Source: DAOPKN01 sp035391225 (GTDB taxonomy: Bacteria > Thermotogota > Thermotogae > MWEM01). From it: a stretch of DNA of 14,233 nt. Position numbers and translations under genes: made by a program. Location: positions 1 to 14,233 of the forward strand of contig DAOPKN010000049.1 of NCBI GenBank assembly GCA_035391225.1, read 5' to 3'. The stretch's first letter is position 1, and each line of letters starts with the position of its first letter. Below the pieces are notes generated by a model that had not been told where the DNA came from, searched no databases, and saw nothing but the letters and a program-made list of their open reading frames with translations. This document shows, one piece after another, positions 1 through 8,998 of the stretch.

Positions 1-2
1 GC

Positions 3-68
3 CTGGATGTGCTTGGCACGGAGTTGTGGAATATGCAGGAATGGCAGGAGTTGGAACGCTTCTTCTAA
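3..68 (+). CDS. 3' end of an unrecognised plus-strand gene (partial)
   Basis: Only the last 21 codons are present, in the reading frame that starts at base 3 and stops at TAA 66-68. The peptide ends in ELWNMQEWQELERFF, which is rich in Trp, Glu and Leu and looks like a helical C-terminus. I do not recognise the family. It is the only plausible frame: of the other two plus frames, one runs on through the repeat region and the other stops inside it, and neither gives protein-like sequence. It is transcribed toward brxA, so the two units converge. The first REP-like hairpin starts about 30 bases after its stop and has a short T-rich tail, so it could help end this transcript. Confidence 0.5.
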   Translation: MDVLGTELWNMQEWQELERFF

Positions 69-100
69 ACCCACCAAGGGCGAGCAAGCACCGGCTTTTT

Positions 101-238
101 GGGACCGCCGCACCCCAGTGCGGCTGTTTTCAAGCACAGACCTAATGAGCCGCAGTGGGCTGCGGCGGTCCCAAAGTTCGTAGGTCCCATTCCGTGGCTA
201 CCTGGGTTTCCCTGGGACCGCCGCACCCCAGTGCGGCT
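101..238. repeat. Cluster of three REP-like palindromic repeats
   Basis: A 25-base unit occurs at 101-125 (plus), 148-172 (inverted) and 214-238 (plus). The two plus copies are identical over all 25 bases. Each copy begins GGGACC and contains a perfect 6-base-pair stem, GCCGCA paired with TGCGGC, around a 6-base loop. The loop is CCCCAG in the plus copies; the inverted copy, read in the same orientation, has GCCCAC. The stems are at 107-112/119-124, 149-154/161-166 and 220-225/232-237. Alternating orientation in a spacer between convergent genes is typical of REP/BIME elements. Each plus copy is followed by four Ts (GTTTTC or CTTTTC), so some may also act as weak terminators. No RAYT transposase is visible in the window. 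Confidence 0.75.
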
Positions 239-286
239 CTTTTCGAATCAAGACCCCAAAGAAAAAGGAGCCCCCTTATGGATGTT

Positions 287-1063
287 TCAGTGGGGATGTG
301 GTTTTTTCAGCAGGATGAGGTCGTCGTCCAACCCATGGTGGAAAAGTTCGAGCCGGGAGGATTTTTCCAAGAGGATGTGGGGGTGGATGGATGTGATTCG
401 AAACGGGAAGAAGCTTGGGCTTCCGATCACCTCTTTCAGGGGAACAGATGCATTGGTATGGGCGTGGAGAAACGCTTCTACCAACCAGGCAACCAATCCG
501 GCATCCGCAACGCCAATCGTGGTTCCAGCGGAGTACACGCCCTTTTCAGACGTGTTTTGAAGAACACCCCAGTCCAAGTAGGAACGCAACACCCTGCGGA
601 CTGCCCGGGAAACAGTTTCTCGCTCTCCGTATTGCTCCCGGACCCTTCGCTGGACTTGCGTCGCAGCAGCCGAGCCTTGAAGCCTTAGGAGACGGCCAGT
701 TGGGGTGGCTACATCCATCCAAAAGGGGTACGTCGCCATGGCCATCCCCCAGTGAACGGCCAAACCCAGCTGACGGGGACTGAGTTGCGAAGATTGGGTG
801 GAGAGGAATTTCAGGCCATCATCTCGCAACGCAACGAGGTCTTTCCTCGGGGTTACCCAAACGGTTCGAAGGATGCTGATGACCTTGTCGCGATTACAAC
901 CCCTTGCCTGTCCACCCACGGACACCTTGTCTTTCAACAGCTCCTGCAAAGCATTGTGGATCGCAACCTTCCCATTCCCTGCAAGAACCAAGTTGGTTGT
1001 TTGTTCCAGCCATTCCAGGCGCACCCGCTGGCTGAACCCGATCCGATCGTTTCGGTTGGTCAT
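287..1063 (-). CDS. brxA: BrxA-type BREX protein
   Basis: A 258-residue protein beginning MTNRNDRIGFSQRVRLEWLE, followed by a helical segment and a basic patch around residues 49-60 (VGGQARGCNRDK). Residues 150-168 (TVSRAVRRVLRSYLDWGVL) look like a winged-helix/HTH recognition region. Size, N-terminal pattern and position as the last gene after pglZ fit the BrxA family, whose type 1 member is a small DNA-binding protein. Its role in type 3 is inferred. The start was chosen as the ATG at 1063-1061. It overlaps the pglZ stop as ATGA and has a GAGAGGAG site six bases upstream. The frame stays open to 1432, but that extension lies inside pglZ and does not look like protein. The C-terminal 40 residues are His-rich and end in KKPHPH. 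The gene converges on the plus-strand fragment at the left edge. Confidence 0.82.
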   Translation of the reverse strand: MTNRNDRIGFSQRVRLEWLEQTTNLVLAGNGKVAIHNALQELLKDKVSVGGQARGCNRDKVISILRTVWVTPRKDLVALRDDGLKFLSTQSSQLSPRQLGLAVHWGMAMATYPFWMDVATPTGRLLRLQGSAAATQVQRRVREQYGERETVSRAVRRVLRSYLDWGVLQNTSEKGVYSAGTTIGVADAGLVAWLVEAFLHAHTNASVPLKEVIGSPSFFPFRITSIHPHILLEKSSRLELFHHGLDDDLILLKKPHPH

Positions 1064-3066
1064 TCGCTGCTCCTCTCGACTTGAACCAAGGGAACGATGA
1101 GCTCCTCGATCGAAGCTCCCCCGTGGCATACCACTCTTTGCTTTTCTTGGACAAAAGCCTGTCGAGCCGGTGCCAGCAGCGCAAGGAAATTCTCCGGAAG
1201 ACCCACGTTGCCCCATTCCCATGCATGGGGAAAGCCTTCCTTCACCTTGTCGCGAAGGACCGAATCGGGATAGATGCGAACCCGTTCCCCTCGCACGTCG
1301 GCAACAGCTCCTTCGGAGGGACGGCCACAACCTTCCGCCTCGATGTTTCCATGATCCGATGTGAGGAAAATGCCAAAGCCTCGATCGAAGAGAAGATCGA
1401 AAAGGGCGTTTAGGTACGGTTGCTTTGCCCACTGGCCCACCTGGTTGTGCATCCCGGCCGTACCCATTTCCATACCGTGCATGATCTTATCGACCTTGTC
1501 CACGACCAACCCCGCGATTCTTGCCTTGGGATGCGAAAGCATTTCGGAAAGGGTTTCCAGCTTGCTGCCGTCCAGACCCTTGAGGTACACGATCTCGTTC
1601 GAAGCAAGACCATGATCCGTCCAGAACTGTACCCAAAGAGCCTTTTCCTTGTCCGTCGTCTGGATACTGTTCGGAAAAAAGAGAGGGGCCCTACCGGCAA
1701 AGGTGGCCTGGCGTGAAACGGAAGTGAGCGAAGGAACCCAGGCAAACACGGCCTGCTCCCGGAATCGAAGCCTGGGTTGCTTGGCTGCAAGGGTTTCCCG
1801 AACCACCACCCATTGATCCAGGGCAAGGCCGTCCAAAACGACCAGGGCGATCTTTGCCCCGCGATCTTCCACCATTTTGCGGGCCAAAAACCGTGGAAGG
1901 TGATGCAGCATGACCGGAGGCACCGGGGGGAGGTTAACCAGCCCGGCATACCGCTTTACGAGCCAGTTTTCGAAACACCCATCCACCTGTGCCCGCACGT
2001 CCTGTATTTGCTGTGCAACCGGTTCGGAAAGGGCTTCCGCCTGGTTGTTCGCCAGGAAGATCATTTCCGCCCACCCCCTGGCAAAGCGAAACCATTCGGA
2101 GTGTTTGGCATTCCCTGGTGGAATGGATTCTCCAAGGTTCGCAACGAGTTTTGCCAGGCGACGAGACCTGTCTTCCATGGGAGCGGTACGAACACCGATA
2201 CCCATCCAACTTTTGACAAAAGTGTCCGCATGCTCATGGGTTACGGAGTGCAGCAACCCTTCGGCGAACAGGTTGTCGATGTAGACACGGATGTCATGGT
2301 GGCTGAGGGGAAGTTCAGCAGGCCCTGGAATGGAAAAAACGTAGGGCTTTTTTCTTTCGCGAACGTAAGATGCTCCCCCGGTTGCCTCGCGGTCCAGAAA
2401 GATGGGCCAGCGCTCCTGGAGAAACGAGAAAAAGGCTTCCCGGTCCCCCAGCAAGGTTTCCAGTGGCCATTCGACAAAGAGCTGGTTTGTGCGCAAAAGC
2501 TGGATGAACCGTTCGTCGAGCTCAACCGGGATCCTTTGGCCACGGTAGTGGCGGCGCAGCAACACCCGCAAAAGGTCCACCGGCTTTTCCACAAGCTCGG
2601 GGGCGATTCCAAAAACGTGGCGGAGGACGAATTCCTTGGTGGCGTTGTCTCCCAACTTGCCGGGTGCATGTTTCGCCTGCGCTTCAAACAAGGCGTCGAG
2701 GTCCCCGCGATCCAGGGTAGTCACCACGGGGTAACTGAGATTCGGAAAGATATCCCCAAGGTTGAAGGTAAGCCTGCGACCCACCTGTAAAAGATCATAG
2801 GGCAACGCGCCCAGGTCACTTGATTGGGAGTGCAATACGACCACGAGATCCGTGTGCTCGCCCCGGTCCCACCGGGAACGGAACTTGGATTCGTAGGCAT
2901 ACCGGAAAGCGATATGGTCTTCGAACGGGATGAGCTCAAATCCCCGCTCGCGGATCCCCTCGAGAATCCCTTCTTCGAGGAGCAGCTCATCCGGGTCGGC
3001 CACCAGGGTGAGTCGAGAAACGTTCGGCGTGAACTCCTTCAGGATTTGATCGCGCCAGCTACTCAT
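1060..3066 (-). CDS. pglZ: PglZ, BREX alkaline-phosphatase-fold protein
   Basis: A 668-residue protein. The N-terminal half (to about 390) is a mostly helical region without clear motifs. The C-terminal half is a PglZ domain of the alkaline phosphatase superfamily. It shows VVLDGLALDQW near 409-419 (first metal-binding Asp), PSLTSVSRQATFAG near 445-458 (the usual nucleophile region), LVVDKVDKIMHG near 520, TSDHGN near 569-574 and CHGGASIEEL near 647-656, in the family order. PglZ is a core BREX component; its substrate is not established from sequence. The start was chosen at ATG 3066, nine bases after GGAGG. A GTG two codons earlier (3072) sits directly against that site and is less likely. 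It overlaps the end of brxHII by 8 bases (ATGAGTAG) and is overlapped by brxA by 4, so the three genes are probably translated together. Confidence 0.93.
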   Translation of the reverse strand: MSSWRDQILKEFTPNVSRLTLVADPDELLLEEGILEGIRERGFELIPFEDHIAFRYAYESKFRSRWDRGEHTDLVVVLHSQSSDLGALPYDLLQVGRRLTFNLGDIFPNLSYPVVTTLDRGDLDALFEAQAKHAPGKLGDNATKEFVLRHVFGIAPELVEKPVDLLRVLLRRHYRGQRIPVELDERFIQLLRTNQLFVEWPLETLLGDREAFFSFLQERWPIFLDREATGGASYVRERKKPYVFSIPGPAELPLSHHDIRVYIDNLFAEGLLHSVTHEHADTFVKSWMGIGVRTAPMEDRSRRLAKLVANLGESIPPGNAKHSEWFRFARGWAEMIFLANNQAEALSEPVAQQIQDVRAQVDGCFENWLVKRYAGLVNLPPVPPVMLHHLPRFLARKMVEDRGAKIALVVLDGLALDQWVVVRETLAAKQPRLRFREQAVFAWVPSLTSVSRQATFAGRAPLFFPNSIQTTDKEKALWVQFWTDHGLASNEIVYLKGLDGSKLETLSEMLSHPKARIAGLVVDKVDKIMHGMEMGTAGMHNQVGQWAKQPYLNALFDLLFDRGFGIFLTSDHGNIEAEGCGRPSEGAVADVRGERVRIYPDSVLRDKVKEGFPHAWEWGNVGLPENFLALLAPARQAFVQEKQRVVCHGGASIEELIVPLVQVERSSE
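1070..1077 (-). promoter_or_regulatory. Ribosome binding site deciding the brxA start
   Basis: The minus strand reads GAGAGGAG, six bases before the ATG at 1063. It lies inside the last codons of pglZ. Together with the ATGA stop-start overlap it indicates translational coupling of brxA to pglZ and argues against the longer upstream frame. Confidence 0.75.
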
Positions 3067-5911
3067 CGCCACTTCCCTCCACGCGAATCACGACCAGGGG
3101 CACCATGTCGGGGAAGACCTGGGCTTTTTGATCGATCTGTTCTTGGAAATCCCGTTCCTCCTGGGAAAGAAGGTTCAAGCGATGCTTCCGAACCTGGGGC
3201 AATCCGATTCGTTCGATGGCTTTTCGGCGTGCGGAAAAGCCATAATTGGCCTTCTCGCGTTCGCGGGCAATGTGCTCCTGGTGCTCTTGCAAAAGCGTTT
3301 CGTACATGGATTGGCCATGTTCCCTTGCAGCGCTTTCCAACTTTTCGAAAGCCACCCGCGAAACCTCGCTCCCAAGAATGGACTTCACTCGAGGGCTTTC
3401 CCCGAGTAGTTGATCCCACACGTGTCGAGCCGTCGGCAGGTAGACCATTCCGTTGTCCGCCAAAAAGAGTGGCATCATTCTTTTCCGGTTCCATTCCGGG
3501 GTGGCGATCGAAATCCGCCACAAGGACCAGAAACCCTGGACCCCATCTGCAAGACCGGGGATCGACACGATGGGAACCGGCTGACCCGGCGCAAAACGGG
3601 GGAGCCGCATCACCAACCCACGGATTTTCGGGTTTTCCAGCGTAAGGTGCCGGGAAGCTGGAAACCGTTCCGCCTCCTTACTGGAAAAAACCACGTTCTC
3701 GTCGGTTCCACCGTCCGGCCAAGTGAGATTCCAACCCCCGCTTCCCCTTTCCACTTGCCCACCATGTCCTTCCAGGTAACTCACCGTCATTCGTTCCACC
3801 CAATGGGGCAAAGGGTGGGTGAGCAGCCGCCGGGCTTCCCCTGGTTCCAGCTCCTCAACCGCACCCAGCACCGAGGAAGTGGACCGCACCTCGCGAGCCT
3901 GCTCCTGGAAACGGGCAACCACGCTCTCCACGGATTCCACCACCTTATCGGGATGGAGCATCGCCTCGACGTACATCTCGTCGAACATGTGACCCGCCTG
4001 TGCCGAGTCGAGCACATCGCCGGTCTTGTCGATGCCGAACTCCTCGAAAATAATCGCGAGCTTCTGTTCCAGCACCTCCCGCACCCTGTGCTCCACCGAT
4101 CCCTCAATGACGAAGTTCACCGCGCGGACCACCTTATCCTGGCCGATACGATCCACCCGCCCGATCCGTTGTTCAAGTCGCATCGGGTTCCAGGGAATAT
4201 CGTAGTTGATGACCACGTGGCAGAACTGGAGGTTCAAACCCTCGCCGCCAGCGTCGGTGGAGATGAGAATGCGGGCATCCTTGGCGAACGCTTCCTGCAC
4301 TTGTTGGCGTTGTTCCATGCTCATGGAGCCATTCAAGCACACGACCGAAAAACCGCGCTCGGTAAGGAACTGCTCCAACATCTGCTGGGTCGGAACAAAC
4401 TCGGTGAACACCAGCGCCTTGAGCTCCGGGTCGTTTTCCTCCGACTGGAGGCGGTACAGCCATTCGAGCAATGCCTCGGCCTTGGCATCCGGTCCGATCT
4501 GCTCGCAGCGGGCTGCAGCCTCCAAGAGAAGCTGGACCTCGCTACGCTCGTTCTTGAGTGCCTTCAACCGAGTACGAAGCAGCGCGTCGACCTGCTCCTG
4601 GCCATCCAGGTCATAGAAATCGTCAGGGCTGGGAACGGAAGACGGAGTGGAAAAATCATCGCTTAGCGCGCAAAGACGGCGCTCCAGCGTCGTCTTGATG
4701 GCACTCGTGCTGGACACCACCAACCGCTGCATCAGGATCATCAAGAAACCGATGTAGTTTTGCTTTTCCTGCATGGCTTGGTTGTAGCCTTGGCGCACGT
4801 ACTCGGTAACCGCTTCGTAGAGGAGCTGTTGGCTACTGTGACGCTCTTCCCAAGAAACGGGGCCAAGCTGGGTGCGGCGAGGCTTGAACAGGGGTTTGCC
4901 ATCTGCATAGATGGCACGCCGCTTCTCGGTGCGGATCACCAGCGGCTGGACCCGCTCACGGGTGACGCTGCCCACGTCCGGGAATTCCTGGGCGTCGAGC
5001 AGCGAAACCAACCGATGAAAGGCGTCGGTTTTACCTTGGTGGGGGGTCGCCGAGAGCAGCAAGAGATACGGCGCTGCCTCCGCCAATCCCTGCCCCAGCT
5101 TGAACCGGGCAACCTGGTCGGTGCTGCCGCCAAGTCGGTGCGCTTCGTCCACGATCACCAAGTCCCAGCCAGCGGAAACCAAGTCCTCGAAGCGTTCCCG
5201 GTTATGCTCGCTCAGCTGAGCTGCGCTCCAGCCTCGCCGCTTGTCCAGAGGCTTGACCGAGTCCATGGACACGACCACCTGGGAGAACATCCGCCATGCA
5301 TTGGCGGGGGAAACGTTTGAATCGGGTTCTTCGTTTCCCGGGTCGGAAGACGGCGCAAACCGCTTCAAGGTCTTGATTTCCTCGGGGAGCACGAACTGGA
5401 AAGTCTCCCCGAAATGAAAACGCATCTCGCTGACCCACTGGCTCACCAACCCCTTTGGGGCAACGACCAGCGTCCGCCTTACCAACCCACGAAGCTTGAG
5501 CTCCCGAAGGATAAGGCCGGCTTCGATGGTCTTTCCCAACCCCACCTCGTCCGCCAGCAGGTAGCGCACCCGGTCGTTTGCCATGGCCCGGGATAAAGCC
5601 TTGACCTGGTGCGGAAGGGGGATGACCGAAGATTCGATGGGCGCGAGAAGCACGTGGTCGCCGGTGGAACTTGTGGAACCTTCGAGCACCTCGACCACCC
5701 TTGCTGCGGCGGCCACATACGCCATTCGGCCTACCTCCATCTCGGGCTTCAAATCGCCGTTCAGTGGCCTCAGCGCGGAGCGGGGCAAACGCACCACCGC
5801 ATCCTGGTTCGGCAACCAAACACGACACACCACCTGCCCCCAAAGGGATTGTTCCTCGATAACCTTGCAAACACTGTTATGAATGGTACTGTATCGCCAA
5901 AGGGAATCCAT
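3059..5911 (-). CDS. brxHII: BrxHII-type SNF2/RapA-like DEAH helicase of type 3 BREX
   Basis: A 950-residue superfamily 2 helicase. All core motifs are intact: LADEVGLGKTIEAG (Walker A, 119-132), TLVVAPKGLVSQW (Ia, 147-159), LVIVDEAHRLGG (Walker B DEAH, 251-262), LLLSATPHQGK (III, 284-294), ALVFTEFVPTQQ (499-510), LISTDAGGEGLNLQF (V, 549-563) and QRIGRVDRIGQ (VI, 581-591). This pattern, with an N-terminal beta-rich domain and a long C-terminal region ending in a charged helix and LVVIRVEGSGDE, is that of RapA/HepA-like translocases used in phage defence, including BrxHII and DISARM DrmD. PglZ and BrxC in the same operon decide for BREX. It should act as an ATP-driven DNA translocase. The start is ATG 5911, with an AGGA-type site 10 bases upstream. 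A 123-base spacer separates it from pglXI, and I see no clear promoter or terminator in it. Confidence 0.9.
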   Translation of the reverse strand: MDSLWRYSTIHNSVCKVIEEQSLWGQVVCRVWLPNQDAVVRLPRSALRPLNGDLKPEMEVGRMAYVAAAARVVEVLEGSTSSTGDHVLLAPIESSVIPLPHQVKALSRAMANDRVRYLLADEVGLGKTIEAGLILRELKLRGLVRRTLVVAPKGLVSQWVSEMRFHFGETFQFVLPEEIKTLKRFAPSSDPGNEEPDSNVSPANAWRMFSQVVVSMDSVKPLDKRRGWSAAQLSEHNRERFEDLVSAGWDLVIVDEAHRLGGSTDQVARFKLGQGLAEAAPYLLLLSATPHQGKTDAFHRLVSLLDAQEFPDVGSVTRERVQPLVIRTEKRRAIYADGKPLFKPRRTQLGPVSWEERHSSQQLLYEAVTEYVRQGYNQAMQEKQNYIGFLMILMQRLVVSSTSAIKTTLERRLCALSDDFSTPSSVPSPDDFYDLDGQEQVDALLRTRLKALKNERSEVQLLLEAAARCEQIGPDAKAEALLEWLYRLQSEENDPELKALVFTEFVPTQQMLEQFLTERGFSVVCLNGSMSMEQRQQVQEAFAKDARILISTDAGGEGLNLQFCHVVINYDIPWNPMRLEQRIGRVDRIGQDKVVRAVNFVIEGSVEHRVREVLEQKLAIIFEEFGIDKTGDVLDSAQAGHMFDEMYVEAMLHPDKVVESVESVVARFQEQAREVRSTSSVLGAVEELEPGEARRLLTHPLPHWVERMTVSYLEGHGGQVERGSGGWNLTWPDGGTDENVVFSSKEAERFPASRHLTLENPKIRGLVMRLPRFAPGQPVPIVSIPGLADGVQGFWSLWRISIATPEWNRKRMMPLFLADNGMVYLPTARHVWDQLLGESPRVKSILGSEVSRVAFEKLESAAREHGQSMYETLLQEHQEHIAREREKANYGFSARRKAIERIGLPQVRKHRLNLLSQEERDFQEQIDQKAQVFPDMVPLVVIRVEGSGDE
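3076..3080 (-). promoter_or_regulatory. Ribosome binding site deciding the pglZ start
   Basis: The minus strand reads GGAGG, with nine bases to the ATG at 3066 but only three to the GTG at 3072, which favours the ATG. The site lies within the last codons of the helicase gene. Confidence 0.65.
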
Positions 5912-6034
5912 GAAAACTCAGTCCTCTCCGTGGTAGGGGGAGATCGCAAAAAGGGTTCGCATCGGCAGGTGGAACCACTCCCTCTTCTCCGTTTTTCCAG
6001 CTGCAGGTGGAGTTCGTCCTTCAGGGGTCTTCCC

Positions 6035-8982
6035 TTATCCCTCGGTCCTGGTTATCGCCTGGTCGTACCACATGAGGAGCTTTGTGTCTTCCTGGAGTAT
6101 CTTGTCTGGAATCTTAGCCGCCACGCTGATGATGGTGGCGTAGTCACGCTGCTGCCATGCTTTCTTGAACCCGGCGCGCACCGCTTCGAGGCGGAAGACC
6201 TTCAATCGCTTCTGGCTGGAAGTACGGTATTCCTCGAATTCCTTGAGCAACGCTTTCTCGCGTTTCTTCTCGATATCGCCTGCCTTGTTCGGGTCAGGGA
6301 CGTACCAGCGGTCCTTCCCCTTGGCGCGAAGTTCCGGCGCATCTTTCGGAAGGTTGCGAAGCTCCTTGAAGTTGCTGGACAGGTAGCTGTGGACTTGGCT
6401 TGGCACCTCTTCCTTACCATCGTAGCAGAGGAAGGTGTCATTCAACAGTTGCGAAAGTTCCAAGGGCTTCTCGTGTTTTTGCCAGCCACCGATTTCTTTC
6501 AAGAATTGCGGATGCAATTCCTGGAAGGTTTGGGGTTTCTTGAGGAGTTGCTGCTTGAGCCACTGGATGGCGGACGATTCGTCGTTTACGAACAGTTGCA
6601 GCTGAAGCACCTCCCGCACACTCATGCGCTTCTTGTCGTACTCGGTCACCTGCTCGGGGAGGAAGTACATACCATCCCGTTCGGAGAACCGTTGCGCCAG
6701 CCCCTGATAAAACTCCGCGGCAGAAAGGGGAACAGCCACACCCCGCTGGACGTGGAAGGCCACCATGCGGTCAAAAAGGAGGTAGTTTTGGCGTTCGGCA
6801 ATCATCTCCGCTTGGTCATCTTTGGAGACAAATACCGGTAATTGTTGGAGATGCGTGCGGATAAAGTCCCAGACACCCTCTTCGGTTCCGGATTCCCGAA
6901 GGAAGCGCTCTTCCAAGCCACCACTGGGCTTGTAGCAAGAAATGACCAGGTCTTGCTTTACGGCATTGGAACTGGTAACCTGCTTAAACGAACCTTGCTG
7001 CTTGTCCAGCGTGCGCACATCGGCAATGACGAAACCCGCCGTTTGCAGGGCTTCCTGGATGGCGTTCCAGACGCTGTTCTTGGAATTGTGGAACTCCACC
7101 GTCATCCAACGCCCGGGTTTCAGCACGCGGTAGTATTCCTGGAAGCATTCGGTCATNNNNNNNNNNNNNNNNNNNNNNNNNNNNNNNNNNNNNNNNNNNN
7201 NNNNNNNNNNNNNNNNNNNNNNNNNNNNNNNNNNNNNNNNNNNNNNNNNNNNNNNNTCATCCAACGCCCGGGTTTCAGCACGCGGTAGTATTCCTGGAAG
7301 CATTCGGTCATCAGCAATTGGTATTCCATTAGCCCTTTTCCCTGCACCTGGTTTTGGATTGCCTCGGGCTTATTGTCAGTGAAAACCTTGAGCCAGGCTT
7401 CCCAGAGGAAGTTGAGCTCGGAATACATGAGGTTGCCACCGAAGGGGGGGTCGGTGAAGATGTAGTCCGAACATTGATTTGGAAGCACAAGAAAGGAAGC
7501 ATCTTGCAGCGTAATGCAACTCGGAGTAGGACGCGAATACCCAAAGGATTTCGACAGTCGTTTTAGCTTCCCAAAGAACGCATAGGATGGCGACACTTCC
7601 GAATTTTGAGACCCAATATAAAGTGTGCCACTAAGATTGCGATTATTTTGCGAAAAGTGGTTCGGGGCATACCTGTTCAACAAGGAAAAACCGATAGACC
7701 TTTGCTGAAATAAAAAACGACAGAAGTTTCTTTGAAGCGAATAGGTGGATTTGGTTTGCAAAGCAGCAAAAACCCACAAATTCCGCTTCGTATAAAAATG
7801 ATGCACATGGGTGATAGCAATGCTATCGTTCCGGCGGGACTCTTCTCCCTCCGGCATTCGTTCCGTGGGAAACCAGTAAGGAATTTCCATCCCCTCTATC
7901 TTTTCGATCAGTGCAAGGTCGAAGGAATCCGGCGCTTTTTCGTGGCGTTTCTTTCCCACGCTGTAGTTGATGAGTACGGGCACCTGCTTGGCTTGGCGAA
8001 CCGTCTGGTCGATGGCCTTGTCGTACTTGGTTACCCAGGCTCTTTCCATGCTCCGCTTGGTGAGGCGAGCACCACAGTGTGGGCAGGAAAAATCGTCTTG
8101 CACCTTGCCTGCTTCCTTGTCCACCGCTGCCTCCCAAAAGATAACCTCCCTTGTACATTCCGGGCAGACAAAGACATCCGACCAAACCGTGTAGTTGATT
8201 TTCCCCACACATCCATCACTGTGCTTCGTCTCGTACATCCAGCCGCATTCTGCTTCTACCTCCGCAAGAATGCGCTTTGCCTCGTTTTCAAACACCGCGA
8301 CATCCACCGGCGTGTTGTAGTTGTAGGCAATGAAGGTGGCCGCAGGCGAAAGGTCGTTTAGGATGGCCCGGCGCGCGCCAAGTTTCGAGAAGGGTTTCCA
8401 GCTCGTTTTCCCGTTCCCATCGGTTTCTTTCTGTGAAATCGTGCCGTCTTCGCCGACGCGATACCCCAGCGACTCGACCACCGATTGGTTTCCACACATC
8501 TGGGCGGCCACCCCCGTCATTCCCGTCCCGCAAAACCCATCGAAGACCATATCCCCCGGCTCGGTGTAATGCAGGATGTAGCGCATGATGGCCTTGTGGG
8601 GCACCTTGGTGTGGTAGGTGTGGGCGTTGTAAATCGGGTCGTTCTTTCCCTCGCTCACATCCGTGGCAAAAGGCTCCCGGCGATAGTTGTCCGTCTCCGG
8701 CTCGTAGGGTTTGCCGTACTGCTTGATGAATTCACCAAGGAACGGATTCGGGCAAGCGGTGTAGTAGGGCGGGTCGGACAGCGCCAGGATATCTTCGTCC
8801 GTACCAAGGGGAAAGCCTTCGATCTTTCGGAACTCAGGGTCCTTCAGCTTCTCCCGCAAGATACCAAGGAAATGCTCCCGCCGCTCCTCGTCGCTGGAAA
8901 ACGTCATCCCCAAGCATTCGACCGGGCCACTTGACTTGCTTTTTTCGGGTTCAAAATCAAAGAGTCCATTCTCTTGTTTCAA
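6035..8982 (-). CDS. pglXI: PglXI-type adenine-specific DNA methyltransferase (interrupted by an artefactual N gap)
   Basis: After removing the 100 Ns and one copy of the duplicated 55 bases, the gene is 2793 bases, exactly 931 codons, giving one 930-residue protein. The raw coordinates otherwise show two fragments out of register. Methyltransferase motifs: SDPPYYTACPNPF (69-81), SAM-binding FDGFCGTGMTGVAA (147-160), and a second catalytic-type TDPPFGGN (510-517). A likely zinc ribbon is formed by CPEC (273-276) and CPHC (300-303). The C-terminal 350 residues are mostly charged helices. A zinc-ribbon N6-adenine methylase beside BrxHII and PglZ is the type 3 modification gene; it should mark host DNA as self. 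The start is TTG 8982, just after an in-frame TGA and nine bases from GGGAGGG. The next in-frame Met is residue 26. Bases 7561-7800 are only about 40% GC, unlike the rest of the gene. Confidence 0.88.
7102..7311. repeat. 55-base direct duplication flanking the N gap (assembly overlap)
   Basis: Bases 7102-7156 and 7257-7311 are identical over 55 positions, right up to the Ns on both sides. Both copies encode the same peptide of pglXI (TECFQEYYRVLKPGRWM). Two contig ends sharing exactly 55 bases is what an unmerged assembly-graph overlap leaves when a scaffolder inserts a fixed spacer. I read this as one genomic copy, not a biological repeat. Confidence 0.9.
7157..7256. other. Scaffold gap of exactly 100 Ns inside pglXI
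   Basis: A run of 100 undetermined bases, a conventional placeholder length. Because the flanks overlap by 55 bases and collapse to one open frame, there is probably no missing sequence here. Confidence 0.97.
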
Positions 8983-8991
8983 TTTTTTTCA

Positions 8992-8998
8992 CCCTCCC
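8992..8998 (-). promoter_or_regulatory. Ribosome binding site supporting a TTG start for pglXI
   Basis: The minus strand reads GGGAGGG, followed after nine A-rich bases by TTG at 8982. An in-frame TGA overlaps the end of this site, so the reading frame cannot begin earlier. It is the best available start before the ATG of residue 26. Confidence 0.6.

Noticed and set aside
101..238. CRISPR-like repeats
   Set aside because: Only three copies, in alternating orientation and with unequal spacing; they are hairpins and no cas genes are near.
1064..1432. A 123-codon N-terminal extension of brxA
   Set aside because: It lies wholly within the pglZ coding region, its translation is Arg/Ser/Gly-rich and unlike protein, and the ATG at 1063 has a good ribosome binding site and an ATGA overlap.
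1777..6841. Long plus-strand open frames (for example 1777-2790, 3410-4666 and 5609-6841) opposite pglZ, brxHII and pglXI
   Set aside because: They are antisense to genes with intact family motifs, have low-complexity translations rich in His, Arg and Pro, and show no recognisable domains. GC-rich genes commonly cast such open frames.
7444..7450. Run of seven G (C on the coding strand) in pglXI as a phase-variation tract
   Set aside because: It encodes the conserved Asp-Pro-Pro-Phe of the second catalytic motif, so it is explained by coding need, and seven bases is short for a contingency tract.
3059..8982. DISARM system (methyltransferase plus SNF2-like helicase)
   Set aside because: The same operon carries PglZ, a BrxC-type ATPase and BrxA, which are BREX hallmarks, and no DUF1998 (DrmB) or phospholipase D (DrmC) gene is present.
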